From assembly GCA_016169945.1 (NCBI GenBank), contig JADLSH010000355.1:615501-679500 (forward strand): a stretch of 64,000 nt of DNA, read 5' to 3'. The notes beneath the pieces are model-generated. The model worked only from the letters and a program-made list of their open reading frames with translations, ran no database searches and was not told where the DNA came from. Positions 55,017-64,000 of the stretch are shown here, piece by piece. The translations under genes were made by a program, and so were the position numbers. How positions within the stretch are numbered: position 1 is the stretch's first letter; each line of letters opens with the position of its first letter. Source of the stretch: Trachythela sp. YZ-2020. Lineage: Eukaryota > Cnidaria > Anthozoa > Malacalcyonacea > Clavulariidae.

Positions 55017-58000
55017 ACTAAAGTAGGGCGCATCTGGGCGCATTGCCAGCTAATGGGTTAAAATTTATAACAACCCTGAATGAATTTCTACTGATGGAGT
55101 TTTTCCAATTTTCTCTCTAGCAAACGTTATTCTATGTTTGATTCAACAGAACAGAGTCACCCTGATGCAGTTCAAAGAAGGTAATGAAGAAGACTCAGCC
55201 TGGAATCTCGTTGGTCCCAACCCACATTGTTTTCACCAAAAGTTTTGTCTCCTTTTATAGTTCATCCATATCTGATGAATCGCCAAGCAAACAGTCAAAT
55301 ATCCCTAGAAAGTGTGTAACACTGTTTGTGTTGTCTAACTTTGAGTTTTACACTGACCATGTTTTCTGTTCCGATGCATCTAACCACCTCACAAAGAGCC
55401 TTAGCTCAAAACGTTGACCTGTTTTACTATTTTTAATCTTTTAGGTAGCCCAGACACAAACCATGGCAGCTTATTGTAAAATTATACTACGTACACTGGA
55501 TCACCTCATGATTGAGCATCACATGTAATAATAATGTTTAATGTTTAGGAGATTTTCAATGCGTAGTACTGGTGGAAGTGCATCAGTTGAGTGTCCACAA
55601 TGCCTTAAGGTGAGATTCTGAGAGTGTTAAGAATCACATCTCTGAAAACCTACCCTTTATGAGACACTAAATTTCAAAGTTTTCTGGAGGAATGCTCTGT
55701 GACACCTTTTAAGAGCTCTCCCGTCAACTGGCGCTCAAATATCATCACTGGCTGGTGTGCTCAAGTGATTTCTGGATATGACACTGCTTTTCAAAACAAT
55801 CTAATTCTTTTGTTTTCTTTTTTTTAGCTAAATCAACAACTTGAAAATTGCAATGAACAACTGGAAGTAGCAAATGAGTAAGTTTGATTTAAAAAACATG
55901 AACTTTAAACAGTTTTAGCTGAGTAATGCAAGTGTACTGTACGTTGTGCACTGCAAAAATCTGTGTAAATTTTACACAAAAGTTGAGTAAAATTTGCGCC
56001 CACAGCAACACATTTAGATGTGTAAATGTTACTCAAAAATATCGGTAAATTTACACAAAGAAAAATTAAAAAAACTCATCCACAGCAACACAAAATTTTA
56101 TGTAAAATTTCACTTTACACATCCGTTGTGTAAACGTTACACAAAAATATCGATGGTAAATTTACACAGGTAAAATATTTGGGAGAATTTATAATTTCCT
56201 TTAATAACTTGAGAAATTTGCTTTAAAAGGTATGCTGAAGCAAGGGAAGAAGCCTTGCATTCTCTGAATGAATATATCAGGTAATTTTGAGATGTAAATA
56301 TTGGTAATTTATTATGCTGGCATTATACAAGTATAATAGTATTTATTTAATATTTGTTTTTTCTCTTGCAGGCAGTTTGTATTGGACAAAAACTCTAGGT
56401 ACAATACTGTACTTATTGGATCAAAATATAAGAGATATAAGAGAGAAAAGAGAGAAAAGTAGCGACGCTAGACGCTAGCTTCTATGAGTTTCTCAATTTC
56501 TCGGCTCTTTTCATTTCATCATGTTTAGAGGGTCTGTCTCTCCATTTATTTCACTCTTTCTGCAAAAACATATGTTGTAATAAGGCCACTGAAAAGTTTT
56601 TGCCAACGACTCCATGAAATCTCTTGGTGGCATTGAGTATTGAGAGGTGACACTGAACGTATTTCTTTACCACAGGGAGGAAAACTCAACGACCATCCAC
56701 GATAATGGCGAAAACCAATTGTACATTAAAAAGGTAATCATCTGCATCTACTGGTCACAGAGGTGAAAGGCACATGGACAAACCACTGTGACACCACCTG
56801 TGGGCTTAATCATTGAATCATGTTATGTCTTTACTAAATATTCATTATATTCATATTTTCAGTTGGAGAAAAGATTAAGGTAAAGTCTAAAGAGATACTT
56901 TATTTGGTGCATAACGGAATTTTTTGAAATAAAGTAAGAAACAATCGCCGAATTGAAGTTCCATCTTGATATTTGAGAATAAACAAGAGGAAACAAAATT
57001 CGACAGTAATAGTTCGAATTCATCATCAGACTATTTTACACGAGGGGCTTCGGTGGCGCCGCTCTGCTGAAAGTCGTGGGTTTTCTCTCCCACAGGGAAT
57101 GTTGACAGGGTAACTGGCCCTTCCACCGTAGCTGTGCTCCGTGATGGCGAGCAAAAGGTGGCTGCCATATGCGCGCCTAGAAAGCCTTCGACTTGGTCAC
57201 GTTGAGCTGTGTCCTTGCACCCCCCCCCTTATTATTATTAACTTGGGTGTATACAGTATATACAAGCGAGGTGACATCATCAACAGGAAGAAAGCGTGAA
57301 TTTGAAGCGTGAACGGATATTTTGTTTCCAACTTTAGAGAGCAAAATGAACAACTTTCAAACTATGAAAAAGAGATTGCGATGTTAAAAGAAGTGATCTC
57401 TAGTAAAGATGAAGTTGTTATGAAAACTACAAACGAGGTTCGTCAAAACTAAACTAACTTTAGTTATACAGGATAGCTCTATCAGTTCTAAATTGTTCTC
57501 CCTAGAGATCCAGTAAGGATCATCCCTTATTGATCCAGTGTTACTACAGGAGGAAACTGGAGTACCTGGAGAAAACCTGTGGTGTTTGGTAGAGTCAAAC
57601 TGGAAGCACTCTTCTCACATGTGACTGAGGTGAAATTATAATCAGACAACTGCATATTACAGGAATTGAACCTCGGTCACAGAGGTGAAAGACACATGCA
57701 CTAACCACTGTATCATAGACTGTGTCACAAACTCTTTCTATGTGAAAAACTAAGATTGTTGAATAATTATTTCAGCTGGCTACGGTTAGCATTTCAGAAG
57801 AAACAAACAAGCGGAAACAATCGCGAACGTCTTCAGAATCTGAACTTACGCAATCTCACGACAAAAATAATGCATTTTCGAGTTTAGGAAGGTTAGTTAA
57901 TATTAAACTCTTTAATTAATCATGCCCGGGGCAAGTTTTCATCAGGGACGTTTACGAGTGCTGAAGGTCAGTAAGATCTATTGACAAGTAAATACTTACT

Positions 58001-61000
58001 TGCCCACATGCACGTCTGCCTTAATCGTGTTTCCAACCCATGACGTTTGTCTGTTTATAGCAGTGACGAATCTTACCGATCGTTCCTGCATCATATCGAG
58101 GCTGTCGAAACGGACAAAGAAAAAGTGGAAAAACTTAAGGTTCGTGTTTGCGAACCTTGTATGCTTCTTTCAATTTTTAGCCAGGAAATTTTCTCATGCA
58201 CACTGCTGTGGGTTAGATAAGCAGATTTTGTTATTGCGTCCGCTATAGCTTGACACAACCACGCGCTCACTCTGCCCTAGCTGTTCAGGTTTTATTGCAA
58301 GATTATTCTACCTGCCAGATATGGAAACTGGCGGAAGATTGAAATGACGTTTTTGTTATTTAGGCAGTTTTTCATAGCACTAGTCAATTAATGTAAAACT
58401 GTAGCTGTAAGAATCGTTGCTTAAAGGTCAGGCTTGCGGCAGATGGCGGATGGTTACAGTAACTCCCAGCTATGTGCGAGAACCGCAGTTTCAGCATATG
58501 TTATATTTTCGATTTTAGGAAGCTTTGCGAGCTTACATTGCTCAAAATAACTTCTTGAACAGCGAAGTTGTGGAAATGAATGAACTTAGAAAAAATGACA
58601 CGCAGAGAATTCGAACTTACATAATGTAAGTATCGTTAATAGTCGAACTCAGGTCACAGAAATGAAAGGCACGTGCACTAACCACTGTGCTACCATACTA
58701 CCATACTACCATGCTACCATACTACCATACTACCATGCTACCATACTACCATGCTACCATATTACCATACTACCATACTACCATCCTACCATACTACCAT
58801 CCTACCATCCTACCGTACTACCGTACTACCATACTACCGTACTACCGTACTACCATGCTACCATGCTACCATGCTACCGTACTACCATACTATCATCCTA
58901 CCATCCTACCATGCTACCATGCTACCGTACTGCCATACTGCCATACTACCATCCTACCATGCTACCATACTACCATGCTACCATGCTACCGTACTACCAT
59001 ACTACCATACTACCATACTACCATACTACCATGCTACCATGCTACCATACTACCATACGGCCAGACAATGCTGTCTGGTAGTAAAGCCCCTTACAGACGA
59101 GCACGTTTTCCTTGACAAGTTCCTTGAAGAGTGTATTTGTTCGTGTGAACTATAACATCCGCTTACGTTAGAGGGACTGTAGAGTTCATTACGGCCGAGA
59201 TCGTCTTTCAAAGGATTATATAATGACGAAGAAATCCTCTCGTTTTGTTTTATTTAGCAAAATTCAAACTCAAGAGGCGAATTTATGTAAAATAAAGAGC
59301 AAGTTTTATTTTCTTGTCCAACAAGTGAATGCCCCAGTTAAAGGTGAGGTGGTTGTGAGGTGGTTGTGAGGTGGTTGTGAGGTGGTTGTGAGGTGGTTGT
59401 GAGGTGGTTGTGATTTTAAGTTTAAGAAAACATTTGTCGAATGTTGATATTAAATTATTAATTAAAGCATTTTGCTCATTCTGAAATTTTCACAATTTTT
59501 ACATTAGATGGTCAGATGGGTGTTCTTCCCGAAGAAATAATCTCGCAGCTTGTCGACGAGGCGATAGAAATTGAATCACAAACCAAGAAAAATGAAGAAG
59601 GAAGGTATTGTGGCAGATATTCTAAACTAAACTAACTTTATTTATACTGGATAGCTCTATCAGTTCTAAACTGTTCTTCTTAGAGGTCCAGTAAGGCCAT
59701 CTCTTATTGATCCAGTGTTACTGCAGGAGGAAACCTAAACTAAACTAACTTTATTTATACTGGATACTCTATCAGTTCTAAACTGTTCTCCCTAGAGGTC
59801 CAGTAAGGATCATCTCTTATTGATCCAGTGTTACTACAGGAGGAAACCTAAACTAAACTAACTTTATTTATACTGGACAGCTCTATCAGTTCTAAACTGG
59901 TCTTCCTAGAGGTCCAGTAAGAGTCATCCCTTATTGGTCCAGTGTTACTACAGGAGGAAACCTAAACTAAACTAACTATATTTATACTGGATAGCTCTAT
60001 CAGTTCTAAACTGTTCTAGTGTTCTCTCTATATAGAGGTCTAGTAAGGACAATACCTCGTTGATCCAGTGTTACTACAGCAAGAAACCGGAGTACCTGGA
60101 GAAAACCTGCGGTGTTTGGTAGAGTCAAACTGGAAGCACTCTTCTCACATGTGACTGAGGTGATATTATACTCAGACAACTGCATATTGACGAAATCAAC
60201 TGCGCTATTAACACCCCCACTATTTCAGTATTTAATGTGATGACTTAATGTTTGATATAGTCACGCTGCATTTGATCAATATGGTTTCTACACGAGATTA
60301 GATCGAGGTGACGATGTTGCCTTGGCCGCTGTCGCGGATAAATTGAACAGACAAGTACGACGCTTTTACTTTGGTTAGAGATCTAATATATGAGATGTGT
60401 AGGTTTATATAACTCATGAAAAACGTCGTGGTTTTACTTTCAGGCCAATGTCGTGAACGATGATGTCCGTAAAACATCTCTGCAAGTCAAGTGGGAAAAT
60501 TATATGATGGCAAACAGAAACAAAGAATTTCAAAAAACAGTAAGGCAAATTTAGCGATGCTTCCCCCTCGAGAACTGACGTTCAGGTGTATGTGTGTTTC
60601 ACTAAGCACTATCTTGCAACAGATGATGGTCAACCTGCAGTTGATCAGAGTGAGAAAATAATGTTAATTCTTTTCATTATATGTACAAGTCTTGTATTTG
60701 AAGGCAAATAAATTGAACTTGAGAGATGTAGTTTAATTTTCTTGCTCCTATAAGTGTTTACAAGTGTTAATAAGTGCTATTAAAGTTAATTCTAATTTAA
60801 TTTAACAAAACAAAACATTTCTGAAGTCGACCACAATCTGCTGGCCTGCATGTAACTCTTACTGAAATCCACTAATATACAATTCATTCGTTCAATACAA
60901 GATTAAGTATCAATGTTCTACGCAATTCTTTCAGCCTGAATTGAAGAATCTGATCCGCGCCGGCATTCCTCATGACCTGCGTGCAAAAATCTGGATGAAA

Positions 61001-63315
61001 TGTGTAAACTGTCACGTGAAACGTACGAAGCGCGTCTCGGGATCTGGTTACTACAAACGGTTGCTTGCGTCAAAGAAAGGCACTTTCTGCCCTGCTGAGA
61101 AACAAATTGGACTGGATTTATTGAGAACTTTACCCAATAATAAATATTATGATCAGCAGAACGCCGATGGGGTGAGTAGATAAAATCAGTACGATATAGG
61201 GACATTGATGGCACAGTGGTCAGTGCATGTACCTCTCATCTCTGTCTGTGATTCCTGCAATATGCAGTTGTCTGATTATAAGTCAGTCGCATGTGAGAAG
61301 AGTGCTTCCAGTTTGACTCTACCAAACACCGCAGGTTTTCTCCAGATACTCGGGTTTCCTCCTGCAGTAACACTATGCGAGTTCTAGGGTGAACGGTCTA
61401 GAACTGATAGAACTATCCATGTTTAAAAGTTTGAAACATGTTGCTAGATTGATCAACTACGACGCGTTCTGTTGGCCTTTAGTTTACACAATAAAGAAAT
61501 CGGTTACTGTCAAGTGAGTCAGAGATATACTGTACATTAAAACATGATATCGTATAGTTCTAGATTGTGTCTTTGTTCTTCTCTACGTATGGCAAAAGTT
61601 TAACAAACATTTTGTTTCATTCTTTTAGGGTCTCAATCGTTTGGCTGCAATTGCTCTTTTGTATCTCAGTGAAGAGGAGTCGTTTTGGTAAGAAACATTG
61701 AATGGAGAAAACCTGCGGTGTTTGGTAGAGTCAAACTGGAAGCACTCTTCTTACATGTGACGGAGGTGAAATTATACTCAGACAACTATATATTGCAGGA
61801 ATGGAACCTCGGTCACAGAGGTGAAAGACACATGCACTAACGACTGTGCCACTATGATATATATTAATGTAGAATATTCTCATACAATTTCAGGGCACTC
61901 GTTGCATTGGTTGAATATGTGATGCCTCACGACTATTACACGCAGACATTGGTTGCTTCTCAAGCTGATCAGGTTAGTACAAACTTCACAATGATCTTTC
62001 AATAATACTATACTATGCACAAAGTAACAACTTTCTTTAACTTTCTTCGCATTTAGAGAGTGTTAAAAGACATACTGGCTGAAAAAATCCCAAAAGTCAC
62101 TGACCATTTAGATAAACTAAAGTAAGTGTAGAATTATCCCTACTCCCTAGAAGTGCTTACGTCAGACAATTTTGAATCCATATAAACGTTAAGATTACGC
62201 AATGCAATGTGGGATAATTGTAGGTCAAATATTCATTGTTTCACTGTTGCGTAACACAAGGACCTCTAAGGTCTGTGCTATAAGTTGTTGGTATGTTTCC
62301 GCGTTTGTTTTGTTGAATCGCAAAGCTTTTGATTCATAAGCTGTGGTATAATTCTTACGTAATATCTATTTTTAGCATCGATCTCTCGTTGGTGACGTTC
62401 AACTGGTTTCTCACTGCATTTGTCGACAGTGTTCCGATTGAGGTTTGTATATACACATAGGTGCATTTCACCTTCATATTGTTAACGCAAAAATGAACGC
62501 AATTACGCAAATGAACATTTTATTTCTTAGATTGTTCTACGTATTTGGGACTCTTTACTCTACGAAGGGACGAAGGTATTGATATTTCTCCTTATTCATT
62601 GGGTTATTAGGTTGACTACGAGATTTTTGATAAATCTCGTACTCAAAGGCCCGACGACTACGACTTTTGCGAGATGGCGTATGCAAAGAACACGCGAAAA
62701 TGACGAATCTCGTACTCGTAGTCGTACTCGTATTCACTGCTAAAGCTCCCTATTCAAATGATCGAAAACCAAATGTACTTCTCTGCAAAATTTTACCCTT
62801 TGCATAAATGTGGCGTGGAGAACAGTGAGATTTTCAAAAACAATGAAAAGACAATGGAACATTCCGATATTGTTATGCTAAGTTTTATGCAAAGGACCCA
62901 TTGTCCGTTGAGTAAAGGTCGGAGTGTTATTTCTTAGATTTTGTTTCGGTTTGCCGTCGCGATATTTTACGTCAACGAAACAGAAATTCTCGGAATTACA
63001 GACAACATGAAAATGTTCACATTTCTACGAAATATGCCGTCTCAGCTCCTCGTTGATGACAAGTTTTTCCTGGCTGCTTTTCAAACTGTCAATCCATTCC
63101 CGATGCAGAAGATTACGTCATTACGAGAACAGCATCTGGCAGCTCTTAAGGTATGACGTCATTTTGTGACTAAAGGAATGACGTCATTTTATGGCTAAGA
63201 CTTGAAGAAGTTTCAAATAACATTGCAGGGTGAACTAGAGGAACTTGATCGAATACGGCGAGAGTATGACGAGAGGAAACAGAACGAGTCAGATGGCGGG
63301 ATTGCAGAATCATGA
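51636..63315 (+). CDS. TBC1D2: TBC1D2 (Armus)-like Rab GTPase-activating protein, 34 exons
   Basis: GAP for Rab7-type GTPases; in vertebrates it links Rac1 signalling to E-cadherin and late-endosome traffic. Exons: 51636-51794, 52932-52977, 53150-53183, 53268-53336, 53645-53716, 53814-53886, 53975-54031, 54135-54204, 54693-54804, 55121-55180, 55261-55311, 55549-55609, 55828-55877, 56230-56280, 56372-56398, 56676-56733, 56863-56879, 57338-57437, 57776-57891, 58061-58139, 58519-58625, 59258-59343, 59508-59604, 60261-60354, 60444-60539, 60935-61171, 61448-61513, 61629-61687, 61894-61972, 62057-62121, 62376-62442, 62531-62575, 62938-63150, 63229-63315. Every junction is in phase: 919 codons (human 928). 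Domains: PH at about 56-150 (CGYLEKLG, TWRRRWFVF, ALYWLQKLQ), coiled coil about 300-500, TBC about 620-850 with AGIPHDLRAKIW, arginine-finger motif IGLDLLRTLPNN and glutamine-finger motif IGYCQ, then DLSLVTFNWFLTAF and LRIWDSLLYEGTK. Exons as short as 17 nt occur. Confidence 0.95.
52531..52797. mobile_element. MITE with 24-bp terminal inverted repeats in TBC1D2 intron 1
   Basis: The left end TTATTATATAGCAAGTGTCA and the right end TGACACTTGCTATATAATAA are reverse complements. It is 267 bp, with a GC-richer interior containing CACGTGATATGG. A minus-strand open frame inside has no recognised similarity. Confidence 0.75.
54228..54410 (-). repeat. SINE-A head and middle segment
   Basis: Minus orientation, without tail units. 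The plus strand shows CACAGAGATAAAAGGCACAT followed by GCACTAACCACTGTG. Confidence 0.7.
54420..54660. repeat. ACAAGTTGT-type inverted repeats
   Basis: Many short direct and inverted copies of ACAAGTTG/CAACTTGT (for example GTTAACAAGTTGTTGGAACA) in TBC1D2 intron 8. It is probably a decayed foldback element. Confidence 0.55.
55950..56175. repeat. Repeated TGTGTAAATTTTACACA-type inverted motifs
   Basis: Several diverged copies of GTAAATTTACAC/TGTGTAAACGTTACAC in TBC1D2 intron 13. Each is nearly self-complementary. Confidence 0.55.
57040..57235 (+). repeat. GC-rich possible SINE fragment
   Basis: GGGGCTTCGGTGGCGCC opens a locally GC-rich block (to a C9 run near 57220) unlike its AT-rich intron. 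It resembles a tRNA-like SINE head by composition only; no clean A- and B-box pair is visible. Confidence 0.3.
57445..57720 (-). repeat. SINE-A element, near full length
   Basis: One tail unit, middle segment and head (plus GGTCACAGAGGTGAAAGACA, ACTAACCACTG) in TBC1D2 intron 18. One of the best single-copy references for the family. Confidence 0.85.
58689..59056 (+). repeat. 8-bp minisatellite (CTACCATA), about 46 units
   Basis: Tandem CTACCATA/CTACCATG/CTACCGTA octamers in TBC1D2 intron 21. Because the unit length is not a multiple of three and it contains no stop in any phase, all three plus frames stay open. The resulting Tyr/His/Leu/Pro-rich open frames are artefacts. Confidence 0.95.
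59341..59412 (+). repeat. 11-bp repeat (GTGAGGTGGTT) of the exon 22 splice donor
   Basis: Six tandem copies begin exactly at the TBC1D2 exon 22 donor (AAAG|GTGAGG at 59344). Each copy repeats a GTGAGG donor-like sequence. Confidence 0.85.
59625..60210 (-). repeat. SINE-A tail array (4 units) with head
   Basis: Minus orientation in TBC1D2 intron 23: tail units, middle segment and a truncated head. Confidence 0.85.
60594..60870 (+). mobile_element. MITE-C copy in TBC1D2 intron 25
   Basis: Ends GTTTCACTAAGCACTATCTT and AACTCTTACTGAAATCC, with extra sequence near 60765-60815. Confidence 0.7.
61203..61425 (+). repeat. SINE-A element, plus orientation, in TBC1D2 intron 26
   Basis: The head begins TGATGGCACAGTGGTCAGTG, followed by a middle segment and a decayed tail. 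It lies directly before the small exon carrying IGYCQ. Confidence 0.8.
61700..61855 (-). repeat. SINE-A head and middle segment
   Basis: Minus orientation in TBC1D2 intron 28. The plus strand ends with CATGCACTAACGACTGTGCC. Confidence 0.8.
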
Positions 63316-63349
63316 CCTGAGGTACAGTATCACCAAGCTTTACAGTGTG

Positions 63350-63680
63350 TGCATGTGTCTTTCATCTCTGTGACTGGGTTTGATTCCTGCAATATGCAGT
63401 TGTCTGATTATAATTTCACCTCAGTCACATGTGAGAAGAGTGCTTCCAGTTTGACTCTACCAAACACTGCAGGTTTTCCCCAGATACTCCAGTTTCTTCC
63501 TGTAGTAACACTGGACCAAAAAGGATGGGTCTTACCGAACCTCTAGGGAGAACAGTTTAGAACTGATAGAGCTATCCAGTATAAATAAAGTTAGTTTGGT
63601 TTAGGTTTCCTCCTGTAGTAACACTGTCACTGGACCAAAAGATGGGTCTTACTGAATCTCTAGGGAGAACAGATTAATTA
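63350..63680 (+). repeat. SINE-A element with about two tail units, downstream of TBC1D2
   Basis: Head, middle segment and tails in plus orientation, starting 35 bp after the TBC1D2 stop codon, so probably within its 3' untranslated region. TATAAATAAAGTTAG in the tail contains AATAAA and could serve as a polyadenylation signal. Confidence 0.8.
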
Positions 63681-64000
63681 ATTGTATTATTATTAAATTT
63701 GTAAAGAAATCAAAGATGAACTTGGTCAGTCCAGTCGTGTTCTTCTATGGAGATTAATATATAAAGTTCCAGATGTGAGAGATAAGTATAGTCTGTTCAA
63801 AAGGGAAAAGTCTTGGGAAAAGGTCCGGGAAACGGGGTTGAAAGGATACTACCGTATTGCCAGCCTCGTTCACAATACAGGCCTGGGAATGAGGTTACAA
63901 CATTGCCTTCGGAACTGTATCATTGCAAATCATGATCGACATATATTCGTATGTGAGTAAAATAGGATCGCGAACAATTATAGAGTATAGTAATTGACTC
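63681..64000. other. Window end, unassigned
   Basis: An open plus frame at 63775-63960 encodes a basic peptide containing EKVRETGLKGYYRIASL. I recognise no family. It could be an exon of a gene outside the window or chance. Confidence 0.3.

Noticed and set aside
58662..59155. Three overlapping long open frames rich in Tyr, His, Leu and Pro
   Set aside because: They are produced by the octamer minisatellite, which lacks stops in every frame.

Overview
This is a eukaryotic, intron-rich, AT-rich segment. Six multi-exon protein genes were rebuilt by hand from reading frames, splice signals and exon phases. Gene content (animal receptor tyrosine kinases with Frizzled domains, OXR1, a C8orf34-like gene, TBC1D2), small exons and dense short MITE/SINE-like repeats point to an invertebrate animal. 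A cnidarian or another marine invertebrate is my best guess, but it is an inference and the species is unknown.

Layout, left to right: (1) STT3A, the catalytic subunit of oligosaccharyltransferase, + strand, 16 exons, about 678-9327, with an ERSE-II-type stress element just upstream. (2) An OXR1/NCOA7-type TLDc gene, + strand, about 13278-22602, with a possible 5' exon at 11459-11648. (3) A C8orf34 (VEST1)-like gene, - strand, 23622-30548, with an RFX X-box-like site upstream. (4) RTK1, + strand, 31688-37920: signal peptide, Ser/Thr-rich stem, Frizzled cysteine-rich domain, transmembrane helix, MuSK/ROR-like tyrosine kinase. (5) RTK2, - strand, 38278-46888: signal peptide, P-type trefoil domain, Frizzled domain, transmembrane helix, kinase. 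RTK1 and RTK2 are tail-to-tail paralogues, and RTK2 has a one-base frame break in its transmembrane exon. (6) A TBC1D2 (Armus)-like Rab GAP, + strand, 51636-63315, 34 exons, 919 codons plus stop.

The rest is introns and intergenic DNA packed with repeats. The commonest is a tRNA-derived SINE-like element whose 3' part of about 110-116 bp is tandemly amplified in introns of every gene, on both strands. A second family has an 80-bp period. Several MITE families, two elements with 8-bp target duplications (hAT-like), and mariner-like foldbacks with a transposase N-terminal remnant are also present. The interval 49270-51250 is a mosaic of fragments copied from RTK2 and TBC1D2.

The genes do not form an operon. 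STT3A acts in ER N-glycosylation, OXR1 in oxidative-stress protection, the RTKs in surface signalling, TBC1D2 in Rab7/cadherin trafficking, and the C8orf34-like gene possibly in cilia. Exon edges follow GT-AG sites and phase agreement, not transcripts.
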